DNA of 58,637 nt, taken from the NCBI GenBank assembly GCA_024401475.1, contig JAKSKZ010000019.1, positions 1 through 58,637 on the forward strand, written 5' to 3'. This DNA is from Paludibacteraceae bacterium (GTDB taxonomy: Bacteria > Bacteroidota > Bacteroidia > Bacteroidales > Paludibacteraceae). Positions 1-8,802 of the stretch are shown piece after piece; the stretch's first letter is position 1; every line of letters begins with the position of its first letter. A program made the position numbers and the translations under genes. The notes beneath the pieces are model-generated. The model did not search any database. It saw only the letters and a program-made list of their open reading frames with translations, and was not told where the DNA came from.

Positions 1-2929
1 AGAACGGAGCAATCGCCGCCAACGTCTCCTCAGGGATGGCGTTCACCTTGATGGTAACACTCTGAGGTTCGCTAACACATCCATTAGCATTGGTCAACGT
101 ATAATAATATTCATGTTTCTTTGCCTCCAAAGTAGCAAAAGCACCAATTGTTACACTATTGTCTCCAGCAAGAGCATCCGCCTCTAACTCATAATAGTTA
201 TAGGTCTCACCTGCAGAAGCTGTAGGCAATACATCAGTAGCAGTAGGCTTGCCCTCACAGAATTCAAAAGACAAAGGTTCAATCTCTGGATTAGCCAAGA
301 ATACCACTGTAATTTCATCTGTTGTTTGGCAATGAGTCAAATCTGGATATTCAGAATCCACTGCCTTTACAGTATAAGTATGCTCTTCATCTGCAGTGAC
401 ACCTTCGTTGGTAATAGTCAAATCATTTGCCTTACTTGAAACATTTGAACCTACATTTTTATCCAATGATGTAGCACCTTCAGACCAAGTAATCGTATAA
501 CCATCGAAATTCTTAGAAGCCCAAGTATCTTCAGCAGGAACGATGTTATTAGTGGACAAAGTAACAGAAGCTCCTTTGCACAAATATACCTTTCCATCGG
601 CCTTTGCTGTAACATCCGAACTAATGGCGATATCCAAAGGAACCGTACAGTTAGGACAATCAATAGTCAACTCAATTGGTTTGGAGATAGACATATTAGA
701 ACAAGGATCATCTGGGTTGTAATAGTTTGCACCAGCCATTTCCTTCTCCAACAAGTCCTTCATACTAGCTACGACACGGAACTTAACCGTAGGATACTTA
801 GCTGGGTCAGAAATAAGATTTTTAATCTCCTCAATTACCTCTTCAATCTTTTCATGATTCTTCGTTGCAGTTATAGGGGTTGAATTGAGATTTTTCCAAC
901 TCTTTTTGAATTCTGCTGTAGTAGGGTCAGCTTCAGATGTAGTGTATTGATACAAGTAAGCCAAATCTGCACCATAATAATTGGTCAACATAGCTGTCGC
1001 GTCAACATATAGATCTACAACATCACCTTGACAAGAGACGGTATCCTTCGCATAATTATCAAGACTGAAATACAAGTCAACACTTGGAGAACTACATGCG
1101 AAAACCATAATGTCATCCAAAATCAAGTCGTCTCCCTTACCATCATTATTAGCCGTATAGTTCAAGATTTCGAAAGTCAAATTCTTTGATTCAATACGAG
1201 GAATATCTACGAAAACTTCTTTCCATCCAGTTTCATTAGAATAACGTACAATACGATCAGACTCACCTCCATATCTAGGATCACCAATATGCTCTGAATC
1301 GTATGCTTTGATTTGAATATCTACAGGGTTCTTACCATCCGAGTAGTTGTTAATATAACATTTTACGGTCAAACGCGTTTGTTCACATATACCTTTGATT
1401 TCTTGCTTATAAACACGAATACCTGTAGCGCTATGGTCACCTACAGCGGCATTTACAAACAAAGCGGCACCATATTTACCCTTGCCACCCAAAGTTTTAC
1501 CTCCTACAGAATACTCAACCATTTGGTCGGTATGGTCAGGGAAGAAAGGTCCATTAGCTCTACCAGGACCCCAATATTCACCTGTTCCTCCTACTTGTGC
1601 AGCCCAACCGATTGCTGATCCATCAGCATCACTAATCCAACCTACAACACTGTGGCCATCGTCCTCCATACAAGAACCTTTACCAGCACCCTCCGGAGCA
1701 TCAATGCCAAGAGATGGCAAATTAGTCACAAACGGACGATCCACCTTAGTAATATCCTTCGTAGAAGGGTTAGACAAATCAGAAAAATCCCAAACGGTAA
1801 TAGTCTTACCATCTGCTGAGAATGTACCGAAGTCATTCACATAAATCAACTTACGAGAAGCAGGAGAACCATCATCGTTGGTACAACACATGATATCATT
1901 AACAATATGGTCTGGTGATTTTCTTTTCACTTTCTTACCAGTACCATCATCAATAGTCATCTCATAATAGTATTTATGAGTGCCTGTCTCCTTCAAATCG
2001 GAAGTGTGGGCAATAGTCATACCCGTTTCGCCAGGTACAGCCACACCGTCTTTGAACCATTGATAGGTCGCTCCTATATAAGCCGTTCCCACCGATACTA
2101 GACCTTTCTCTCCACCGGCACACACATTCTCTACACCCGAAATCTTAGGAGAGACGTCGGCATAAACACGTATTGCTGTAATGAATATAGCAGCAGTCTG
2201 CTGTGTAGTGTTGACATTCAACTGCAGTTCACCTGTAGAAGAGACAACCCCACTGTTACTTGAGGATGGTGTCACTGTGGCAGTTGCACAACCACGGCCA
2301 GTCTTTTGTGCTGTAGTGAAACCCACATCCGGACCAGATGTCAGATTATATTTGTCGGGGTTTACAACAAAACGAATTTTAGGGTCAATACCACCAAACT
2401 CCACTTGTTGACTTCCTGTGTTATAATTCACACCCGGATAACCACACTTCTGTTTAGTCGAATAATCGGCTACAAAGCAGTAGTCGATTTCCACCCTATA
2501 ATCAGAGGCACCCTTTAGTCCATTCACCTTTAAAGACATAAAGGTTTCTGCACTTGAACTACCTTTGCAATTAGGCAACAAAATACCCCATGACTCCTCT
2601 TTCGTGTCATACAAACGGAAAGAGTCAATCTTACATGGATTATTAGTAATACAATAATAATCCCCATCGACGAACTCACTCTTTTTAGCAGTAAATTCTG
2701 TTGATTCTACAATTGGCTTATTAATTGTAATCTGCGGTTTGATAACACCCAAGTAACCAACACCGCCTGCCTCAACGACCTCCCAACTGGTGAATGTCTC
2801 CTCATCCATTCCTTTAGGGGTAAAGTCGGTTCCCGACACAAGGATGAGATTTCCCTGCGCAGAAACATTTCCTCCCAGCCCCAATGCGAAGGCCAGAGGA
2901 ATTAATCGCTTCATTAAGTTTATTTTCAT
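1..2929 (-). CDS. Large secreted Ig/PKD-like surface protein, C-terminus outside window
   Basis: The frame stays open from the start at 2929 to the window edge, giving at least 976 residues. It opens with a signal peptide (MKINLMKRLIPLAFALGLGG, then a likely cut after NVSAQ). Ig/PKD-like modules of the type that opens with a cysteine and ends in a tyrosine-rich strand can be seen near residues 260-345 (motif VCAGGEKG), 785-870 (LCKGAS) and 885 onward (FCEGKP). The middle (about 430-620) looks like a lectin or jelly-roll segment. Such proteins in Bacteroidetes are exported by the T9SS and often end in a gliding-associated or type A/B sorting domain; that end is not visible here. The PorP/SprF-family gene lies 126 nt upstream on the same strand, an arrangement common for large adhesins and their outer-membrane partner. 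A second in-frame ATG at 2914 would also keep the signal peptide. The exact ligand is unknown. Confidence 0.8.
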   Translation of the reverse strand, partial: MKINLMKRLIPLAFALGLGGNVSAQGNLILVSGTDFTPKGMDEETFTSWEVVEAGGVGYLGVIKPQITINKPIVESTEFTAKKSEFVDGDYYCITNNPCKIDSFRLYDTKEESWGILLPNCKGSSSAETFMSLKVNGLKGASDYRVEIDYCFVADYSTKQKCGYPGVNYNTGSQQVEFGGIDPKIRFVVNPDKYNLTSGPDVGFTTAQKTGRGCATATVTPSSSNSGVVSSTGELQLNVNTTQQTAAIFITAIRVYADVSPKISGVENVCAGGEKGLVSVGTAYIGATYQWFKDGVAVPGETGMTIAHTSDLKETGTHKYYYEMTIDDGTGKKVKRKSPDHIVNDIMCCTNDDGSPASRKLIYVNDFGTFSADGKTITVWDFSDLSNPSTKDITKVDRPFVTNLPSLGIDAPEGAGKGSCMEDDGHSVVGWISDADGSAIGWAAQVGGTGEYWGPGRANGPFFPDHTDQMVEYSVGGKTLGGKGKYGAALFVNAAVGDHSATGIRVYKQEIKGICEQTRLTVKCYINNYSDGKNPVDIQIKAYDSEHIGDPRYGGESDRIVRYSNETGWKEVFVDIPRIESKNLTFEILNYTANNDGKGDDLILDDIMVFACSSPSVDLYFSLDNYAKDTVSCQGDVVDLYVDATAMLTNYYGADLAYLYQYTTSEADPTTAEFKKSWKNLNSTPITATKNHEKIEEVIEEIKNLISDPAKYPTVKFRVVASMKDLLEKEMAGANYYNPDDPCSNMSISKPIELTIDCPNCTVPLDIAISSDVTAKADGKVYLCKGASVTLSTNNIVPAEDTWASKNFDGYTITWSEGATSLDKNVGSNVSSKANDLTITNEGVTADEEHTYTVKAVDSEYPDLTHCQTTDEITVVFLANPEIEPLSFEFCEGKPTATDVLPTASAGETYNYYELEADALAGDNSVTIGAFATLEAKKHEYYYTLTNANGCVSEPQSVTIKVNAIPEETLAAIAPF

Positions 2930-2984
2930 ACTATTAGAATTTCCCTATCATATTAAAATTTCATTACTCGTTCTAACTAAACAC

Positions 2985-3009
2985 AAGAAAAACTTCCAAC
3001 GGATTGGAA
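2985..3009 (-). terminator. Weak intrinsic terminator or attenuator between porP-like gene and adhesin
   Basis: Read on the minus strand, TTCCAA and TTGGAA (2994-2999 and 3004-3009) form a perfect 6-bp stem with a four-base loop, followed at once by GTTTTTCTT. It lies between the PorP-like gene and the large surface-protein gene and could lower expression of the second. The stem is short and A+T rich, so termination would be partial. Confidence 0.45.
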
Positions 3010-3055
3010 GCCTTTCTATAATTTATATTTAGCAAAAACTTAACATTATACTTTA

Positions 3056-4048
3056 TTATCGACAGAAGTGCTTAGTGATACACCAAGAGTAACCAAGCAT
3101 GATTTCATGTGAACCAGAGTTGTGGTGGTTCAAACCTGTCAAACCAAGTTGGTAAGCATAACCAAGACGGAATCTCTTGTAGCGGATACCACCCATTGGG
3201 TAGAAAGCCAATGCTTGAGAGTTGCCTGAATCCAAGCTGTGACGGTAAGAAGCCTGCAACCAATATGAAAGGTCTTCGTTGTCTGGAACTGTCTGCATGA
3301 ACTTCAAGTTCACGTCCAATTGGCTCTGCTCGTCAACGTTACCCTTGTACATCAAGCCTGGCTCGATGGTCATATTGTTGTCCAAATCGATGTCATAACC
3401 CAAGAATGCGAAATAAGTCAAAGGGCGAACTGGCTCGTCGACACCCATCTCAGTCAACTCCGTAGGAAGCAGGTTCATCGCTGACGCTCCCAAGAAGAAA
3501 TTGTCCCACAAGAAATAGAGTCCGACATTCGCATTGAAATAGATACCCTTGTCTTGATCGCCGTTGCCTAGCGACGGGTCAGACGAATTCTCATCGGTGA
3601 ACAACTGACTAGAGAATGCGTAACGGTTAGCCACTGCAGACACGCCAAAAGACAATTGTCTGTCAATCGACCTCTCCTTCATGAAGTAGCCGTTGTTCTC
3701 CGACAATGGAATATGGTAGGCGAAAGTTGCCTGACCTCCTTGGCGGTAAGAGCTACCATTTTTATCGTTATAGACGTACGCACCCAAACCGACGTTCTTC
3801 AAAACTCTCGTCCTGAAGCTCAACGTCTGAGTCATCGGAGCATCTTCCATTCCAATCCATTGGAATTTGCCCGTCAACATTAAGTGAGAACATCTCTCCG
3901 CTCCTGCCACCGCAGGGTTAACCAAATAATAATTGAAATGATACTGATCGTAAACGATCTCGTCCTGAGCTTTTGCCTTCATGGTTATCAAGACCAAAGC
4001 AAATAAAGCTAAAATATATTTTATCTTCATCTTACTAATGTTTTTCAT
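3056..4048 (-). CDS. PorP/SprF-family type IX secretion outer-membrane protein
   Basis: A 330-residue protein with a signal peptide ending around KAKAQDEI and the family's opening signature YDQYHFNYYLVNPAVAGAE. The rest alternates aromatic beta strands typical of an outer-membrane barrel (SFRTRVLKNVGLGAYVYND, YWLQASYRHSLDS) and ends in the barrel-like ITKHFCR. Length matches the PorP/SprF family (about 300-340). Members attach to the T9SS ring and help one particular large substrate reach the surface; several paralogues per genome are normal. The neighbouring large adhesin is the likely client. An in-frame ATG at 4030 (MKIKYILALF) is an alternative start and leaves the signal peptide intact. 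A well-formed promoter lies 67 nt upstream. Confidence 0.92.
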   Translation of the reverse strand: MKNISKMKIKYILALFALVLITMKAKAQDEIVYDQYHFNYYLVNPAVAGAERCSHLMLTGKFQWIGMEDAPMTQTLSFRTRVLKNVGLGAYVYNDKNGSSYRQGGQATFAYHIPLSENNGYFMKERSIDRQLSFGVSAVANRYAFSSQLFTDENSSDPSLGNGDQDKGIYFNANVGLYFLWDNFFLGASAMNLLPTELTEMGVDEPVRPLTYFAFLGYDIDLDNNMTIEPGLMYKGNVDEQSQLDVNLKFMQTVPDNEDLSYWLQASYRHSLDSGNSQALAFYPMGGIRYKRFRLGYAYQLGLTGLNHHNSGSHEIMLGYSWCITKHFCR

Positions 4049-4114
4049 CTATTAGTATAAAAAAAATGCAACCTCAGAAAAAGAAGTCACAACATAGCAC
4101 TCCTTTTTCGCTGA

Positions 4115-4145
4115 CAAATATATGTATATATTATTAAAAAAACAA
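4115..4145 (-). promoter_or_regulatory. Bacteroidetes promoter for PorP-like gene
   Basis: On the minus strand TTG (4145-4143) is followed after 20 nt by TATATTTG (4122-4115), an exact match to TAnnTTTG with ideal spacing. The coding start at 4048 leaves a leader of about 60 nt. Confidence 0.6.
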
Positions 4146-4400
4146 AAAAGGATGAAGAGTTATTAATACTCACAAAATAAGATTTTATAATACAAGAAGG
4201 CAACAAAGACATCTATCCTCCTATAAACCAACTAAAAAGGATTCAATATCGACATAAGGAGTATAAAATTTCAATATGTTAAAAAACAAAACCTCGTTTT
4301 TTTTAAGATTCTCTCCTCTTTTTCCGACCTCTAAAAAAAAGAAATCTACCAAACCATTCGTTGCATACGATATCAACAGATCACAAATTCAAAATCTCCA

Positions 4401-4442
4401 TATATATAAAGAAAGAGACAAGCCTCACCGACTTGCCTCTTT
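4401..4442 (-). terminator. Intrinsic terminator of the Cthe_2159-like operon
   Basis: The arms AAAGAGACAAG (4412-4422) and CTTGCCTCTTT (4432-4442) pair with one G-U, loop of nine bases. On the minus strand the stem is followed by CTTTATATATA. It sits 42 nt past the stop of the 4485-7037 gene. Confidence 0.7.
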
Positions 4443-4484
4443 CTATGCCTACAAGGCTTATCCTAAAATCAGGGCGAAATAAAA

Positions 4485-7037
4485 TCACCAACCTCCGAAA
4501 CCGCCACCGCCCATTGGTTCTGCGCTATAGGAATTCATATTCGCCGATTTGGAGGCATTCTCCACACTTCCCCCAATTGTCAAAACCATCTTGTTGCCGT
4601 CATTTCCTCTAAACTCCACCTCTTCAGTTGGATTTGACACAAGCCCCCCAACATAGGCCATTGGTATAACATCGCCGACATATATTAATTTCGAAGCAGT
4701 TTGCGTTGTCGTAAACGACGCCAGTACAGATCCATTGGCAACGGTGGTATATCGAGTCGATGCTGCGATAGACGAATAAGAACTTGCGGTAGAACCCGTA
4801 GGGAGTGTTTCCGCCTTGGTGCCAAACAACATCAACTTTGCTTTCGCATTCCACGAAGGAGACGCATCACAATCGAGTGTGACACCATTCGATTCACACA
4901 CAACAACGCCACCTTGGAAAGACATGGAACCATTAGAATCTATCACGTCTGTATCGTTTCCATTAACGTTCAAATAGTGATAGCCCCCATTGACCGTTAC
5001 GACAGGGGTCCCCTTCCCCTTTGAAGATGTAGAAGCATTCCAACCATCATTAGAAGAATAGACCGAGGTGATTCCTCCGTTAAATGTCATATTTACGCCT
5101 TCAAATGCCTCATAAGATTTAGAGACTAAAATATCTCCGCCGTTCACTGTGAAATTCTGTACGCCATGCATGCCTTGATCATAAGATGCCGAGATGGTGA
5201 CCTTGCCTCCATTGACCGTCACATTCTGGCCTTTGATTCCCGAATCATACGCAACAATATCTACCGTTCCGCTATTGATAATCACTTCATTGTCACAATT
5301 GATGCCCTTAGGTGAGCAACAAAATTTTTGCCTTGCATTTTCTCCACCTTTATTATATGTCTCATCATTTGCAGAACCTGCATTAATCGTCAAAATTAAA
5401 TCGCCGAAATTTCCGCCTTCATTACCAATAGTCACCTTGTCGTCACAAGAGATACCCTTACCATGAGCGACAAATAGCACTGTCGTTCCTCCAAGTATGT
5501 TTACTTGAACATCACCCTTTATACCTTTGGGCTCAATTCCGTCAACTGTGGTTGTAGAAGACATTCCGCCAAAACCGCCGCCTCCGGGACGACCTCCAAA
5601 TCCACCGCCTCCCCAAGGGTTTGTAGAGTTGTTTGACGAACTAGAATTTTTGGTATAATAATAACCGCCATTATCGGTTACTCTCACGCTTCCGCCTGAA
5701 ATTGTCACATAATCTGCTTTCAAGCCTTTTGAAGCATTACTATTTTCTCCCAATGTTACATTAACGTATCCATTTGCTATATTCAGTTCCTTTTTCGCCT
5801 TGATGGCACATGCTGTAAATGTATCTGCCACCCCATTTACTGTAGCCTTAAAATCAGAAGAATTCATATCTATCTCCACCTTACCGCCCAAAATATTGAT
5901 GATGGAATCGCAATTCAAGGCCTTGGCCGCAATACCATTGCCCGTAACAGACACCTCCGCCTGATCGGAAATCTCGATTAAGCCATCGGATGTCAAGGCT
6001 GCATTGAAACTATAATCGGCCTCCGTGTCTTTATAAACCGCTTCTGTTGCAGCCAAATCAACAGAGACAAGTCCGCCGCTTATGAAAGATGCCACACCGC
6101 TCTTGATCGCCTTAGAACCAGCCCCCGTCACTTTTGCCTCTATCGTTCCTCCGACAATCTCAACTATGCTGTCGCATTTCAAGGCCTTCGCATCATCGCT
6201 TGCCAAATCAACATTGATAGTTCCTGCTGCAACGTGAATCACCTCGCTACAATCCACTCCATCTCCTTGCGTAGATGAGATAGACAATTCTCCGCCATAA
6301 ACTTCCAAGCCGTCTGCATTAATTCCATCTGAAACAGCACCCTCTATAATGAATTTTCCTTCATAAAGTTCCACCCTCTTCGAAGAGTTCAGAGCATGTT
6401 TCTTATTACCCTTCAAAAGCATAGAGCCCGTCGACCCATCTTCATTCACCTTAAGTTTCGATTTAGAACAAAAAGCAGCTTTCATGCTATTTTGATCACT
6501 ATCAGAAATCACCGATTCTCCAATAAGATGGAGGGATGCAGAGTATGATTCCCCCGCCTCCGATTCGCCCAAGGAGATAGCAGCCGAGCTGGCCGAAGCC
6601 AAAGAGAGATTATCCAAAACCAACGTGTATCCTCTATCGGGCACAAGATTAAACGACCCATCCGTCGATGCTCCTGAAAGATAATAAACAACACCTTTCA
6701 CATTCGCAGAAGAACGAAGTGTCACATTCGCGCCCTCCTTCTCTACCAATATATTTGGATAGGGATTGTCCACCACAACATTGCTACCGTCAAATGTCAC
6801 GAAAACAGTATCGCTAGGGTTTGAAACAGAGAAAGTTGCACTATCAATCTGCGAGATATTATAAGAACAATCAGCACCTTCAACAGAAATCACACCATTA
6901 TTAAAACGAATCGTGTCTATATCCGTTACCGAGATGGTTTCAGAATCTCCCGTAGAAAAATGGAACACCATTTTGGTTTGTGCAAGCATGACAAGGCTTA
7001 CTAAAACCGATAGGAATAAAGTCAAATATCTTTTCAT
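4485..7037 (-). CDS. Secreted Cthe_2159-like carbohydrate-binding beta-helix protein
   Basis: An 850-residue protein with a signal peptide (MKRYLTLFLSVLVSLVMLAQ). After a short N-terminal domain it consists of many copies of a strand-turn motif of the type 'GGTIEAKVTGAGSKAIKSG' or 'ADGLEVYGGELSISS', the right-handed parallel beta-helix seen in the Cthe_2159 family (DUF4353), whose characterised member binds polygalacturonic acid and calcium. Glycine-rich runs of the GGGGFGG type interrupt the helix near residues 475-490 and close the protein (MGGGGFGGW). No T9SS sorting tail is present. A GTG codon lies one codon upstream at 7040, but the ATG at 7037 overlaps the stop of the gene before it as TGATG, which argues for translational coupling and for this start. 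Its function here is inferred, not shown. Confidence 0.85.
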   Translation of the reverse strand: MKRYLTLFLSVLVSLVMLAQTKMVFHFSTGDSETISVTDIDTIRFNNGVISVEGADCSYNISQIDSATFSVSNPSDTVFVTFDGSNVVVDNPYPNILVEKEGANVTLRSSANVKGVVYYLSGASTDGSFNLVPDRGYTLVLDNLSLASASSAAISLGESEAGESYSASLHLIGESVISDSDQNSMKAAFCSKSKLKVNEDGSTGSMLLKGNKKHALNSSKRVELYEGKFIIEGAVSDGINADGLEVYGGELSISSTQGDGVDCSEVIHVAAGTINVDLASDDAKALKCDSIVEIVGGTIEAKVTGAGSKAIKSGVASFISGGLVSVDLAATEAVYKDTEADYSFNAALTSDGLIEISDQAEVSVTGNGIAAKALNCDSIINILGGKVEIDMNSSDFKATVNGVADTFTACAIKAKKELNIANGYVNVTLGENSNASKGLKADYVTISGGSVRVTDNGGYYYTKNSSSSNNSTNPWGGGGFGGRPGGGGFGGMSSTTTVDGIEPKGIKGDVQVNILGGTTVLFVAHGKGISCDDKVTIGNEGGNFGDLILTINAGSANDETYNKGGENARQKFCCSPKGINCDNEVIINSGTVDIVAYDSGIKGQNVTVNGGKVTISASYDQGMHGVQNFTVNGGDILVSKSYEAFEGVNMTFNGGITSVYSSNDGWNASTSSKGKGTPVVTVNGGYHYLNVNGNDTDVIDSNGSMSFQGGVVVCESNGVTLDCDASPSWNAKAKLMLFGTKAETLPTGSTASSYSSIAASTRYTTVANGSVLASFTTTQTASKLIYVGDVIPMAYVGGLVSNPTEEVEFRGNDGNKMVLTIGGSVENASKSANMNSYSAEPMGGGGFGGW

Positions 7038-7525
7038 CACTTACTGAATTTTATATAGGTGTTTTCAACTTTCAAAAAATAAACTCCATTGGGATATTTA
7101 CTTATATCTAAAGAAGAACCATTCGAAGCATCTCCTGTGGCAAGCAATCTTCCATTTGCAGAAAAGATAGAATAAACAAAAGTTCCTTCGCTTTGGGTAT
7201 GAAGAATGAGATTATCCCGAGAAGAAGAGACATCTACCGTTTGAGCATAAGGAGAGACTAAACACTCCTCCCCTGTTGAAGAAACTTCTACAAGAGAGAA
7301 TGTCAATTTATCAATCCCTGAAATTGGCACCTTTTGTACATTTCCATCACCCAGGGCATCCAAAACCAAACAATCATCAGAGAAATACATTTTTCCCGAA
7401 TCATGCATAACATATTCATCAGAGGTATGGGGCTGTACGACGCTCACCTTTGTCATAGCATTTGCAGTAGCAACATTCATAGAAGTTGCAACCAAAGCCC
7501 CGATTAGAAACACATTAAATTTCAT
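7037..7525 (-). CDS. Small secreted protein with T9SS type A sorting domain
   Basis: A 162-residue protein with a signal peptide (cut near ANAMTK) and a C-terminal domain of about 70 residues with the T9SS features: a beta strand with YSIFSANGRLL, then SLDISKYPNGVYFLKV and a basic end (YIKFSK). The N-terminal part (KMYFSDDCLVLDALGDG, then ISGIDKLTFS) resembles the N-terminal part of the next gene (ISVTDIDTIRFNNGVISVEG). The two genes overlap by one base (TGATG) and are surely one transcript. A possible job is to carry or anchor the beta-helix partner, which has no sorting tail; this is inference. Confidence 0.75.
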   Translation of the reverse strand: MKFNVFLIGALVATSMNVATANAMTKVSVVQPHTSDEYVMHDSGKMYFSDDCLVLDALGDGNVQKVPISGIDKLTFSLVEVSSTGEECLVSPYAQTVDVSSSRDNLILHTQSEGTFVYSIFSANGRLLATGDASNGSSLDISKYPNGVYFLKVENTYIKFSK

Positions 7526-7586
7526 AATTTTATAGTTAGTTCTATGGTTATTTAAAATTCACTATCTTCATTATTCATTTACGCAA

Positions 7587-7594
7587 CAAAAATA
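7587..7594 (-). promoter_or_regulatory. -7 box for the sorting-domain/beta-helix operon
   Basis: TATTTTTG on the minus strand matches TAnnTTTG and lies 62 nt upstream of the start at 7525. No TTG is found at the expected -33 distance, so the call rests on the -7 element only. Confidence 0.35.
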
Positions 7595-7718
7595 AACGAA
7601 CACAATAGAAGTATAAATAATATTCAACAACCAACCATAATATTCAGCGAAACGCTGTTTTGACAGGCCTTCCGACTTTTAAATCAGCTAACAGTTCAAA
7701 CGAGCAACCCAATTGCTA

Positions 7719-8015
7719 TCATCGACCTCCAGAAGGTCCATATAGTTCAAACATAGCTTTTTCTTCATAACGGTCTCCTTCATAAATTAGATACTCGACA
7801 AATGTAGTTGACATTTCCAAGTATTCAGAATAAGTCGATGCGATAAGAAACTTGCTATGGGGAGTCTCACAATAAACCGCCCCACCTACTTTATAGATGG
7901 AGTAAGGTGTTTCTACAATTTTCAGTTTGCCTTGCTTTATCAATTTTGAATCAACATGATTCTTGCTTGGAATTTCAGTCATATTTTTCAAATTACAAAT
8001 TCTAATACACTTCAT
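7719..8015 (-). CDS. Hypothetical protein, 98 aa
   Basis: No family recognised. The frame encodes a small soluble protein with mixed charge, a central beta-rich part (KLKIVETPYSIYKVGGAVYC) and an acidic C-terminal helix (YLIYEGDRYEEKAMFELYG). No signal peptide or membrane segment. A promoter with both boxes at good spacing lies 62 nt upstream, back to back with the promoter of the gene at 8194, which supports it being expressed. An internal ATG (MTEIPSKN) could be the start instead. Confidence 0.55.
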   Translation of the reverse strand: MKCIRICNLKNMTEIPSKNHVDSKLIKQGKLKIVETPYSIYKVGGAVYCETPHSKFLIASTYSEYLEMSTTFVEYLIYEGDRYEEKAMFELYGPSGGR

Positions 8016-8076
8016 TAAAATTCTCTATGTCATCAAAAGCCACGATTTTTTTGTCCTTTCCTACCATTTACCTTAA

Positions 8077-8106
8077 CAAATATATTCTTTTTTTAGAAAT
8101 ATACAA
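8077..8106 (-). promoter_or_regulatory. Promoter of the 98-aa hypothetical gene
   Basis: On the minus strand TTG (8106-8104), 19 nt, then TATATTTG (8084-8077). Only ten bases separate it from the diverging promoter at 8116-8144. Confidence 0.5.
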
Positions 8107-8115
8107 TCGGCATCA

Positions 8116-8144
8116 TTGATTTAGGTTAGAATGGACTATTTTTG
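8116..8144 (+). promoter_or_regulatory. Promoter of the 155-aa membrane protein gene
   Basis: TTG (8116-8118), 18 nt, then TATTTTTG (8137-8144). The start codon at 8194 is 49 nt further on. Confidence 0.5.
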
Positions 8145-8193
8145 TAAAAATTAATGTCAATTTAAAACAGATACTATCTTACACCCGATTATC

Positions 8194-8661
8194 ATGGACA
8201 ATCAATCAAACCAAGAGACGGAAAATTACATTTCTCAGTTTCCCAAATCATTCATATTCATCTATTTGGCAGTAAAGATTCCTTCTTCGTTGTTAATTGG
8301 CAAGACATTTCTTCCGATTGCTTTGTTTGCCATCCTTCAGTCTGCCCCCGAAATAATGGCGCTCATACTATTCTTTTTAGGAAAGAAGAAAGAAGCCTTA
8401 GTGACTTTGGCATTGGGCAGTTTTTTTGGGTTGCTTTTCTTGGCCAGCAATTTTTTCTTAGCCGACCCAACGACTGAAGATCATATTTGCAACGTGGAAC
8501 GTTATAATAAGAACACCCCCGTCTGTAATTATAATGGCATTTCAAAAAACATTCCACTAGATTCAACAGTGACAAATGCGAAATCATTGAAAATAACGGT
8601 GAGCAAAGGTTTTTGGGGGTATGACATTCTGAAGTCGGCCACTGTGGATGAAACTGAATAG
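8194..8661 (+). CDS. Hypothetical inner-membrane protein, 155 aa
   Basis: No family recognised. Three hydrophobic stretches are visible: residues 19-38 (KSFIFIYLAVKIPSSLLIG), 41-62 (LPIALFAILQSAPEIMALIL) and 69-90 (LVTLALGSFFGLLFLASNFF), followed by a soluble tail of about 65 residues with two cysteines (HICNVERYN, PVCNYNG). It reads away from the 98-aa gene and has its own promoter. The next gene starts 141 nt later with a separate promoter, so it is probably monocistronic. Confidence 0.6.
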   Translation: MDNQSNQETENYISQFPKSFIFIYLAVKIPSSLLIGKTFLPIALFAILQSAPEIMALILFFLGKKKEALVTLALGSFFGLLFLASNFFLADPTTEDHICNVERYNKNTPVCNYNGISKNIPLDSTVTNAKSLKITVSKGFWGYDILKSATVDETE

Positions 8662-8738
8662 ACTATCACCAGCGTACCCATTGCCAACTTTCAATTCGTA
8701 AGTATCACCGAATAAATAAAAAAATTTCCTGCTTTTCT

Positions 8739-8771
8739 TTGGTAAACGTATAATGAAAAAAACTAAATTTG
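8739..8771 (+). promoter_or_regulatory. Promoter of the phosphofructokinase gene
   Basis: TTG (8739-8741), 22 nt, then TAAATTTG (8764-8771), 31 nt before the start codon. Confidence 0.5.
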
Positions 8772-8802
8772 TGGAAAATAGAAAATTAAAAATGATTGAC
8801 CT

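Larger units (their letters stand above)
4049..4484. other. Gene-free 436-bp stretch
   Basis: It holds the promoter of the PorP-like gene (4115-4145) and the terminator of the Cthe_2159-like gene (4401-4442). Between them, 4146-4400 is A+T rich and no coding frame on either strand resembles a protein. Confidence 0.6.
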
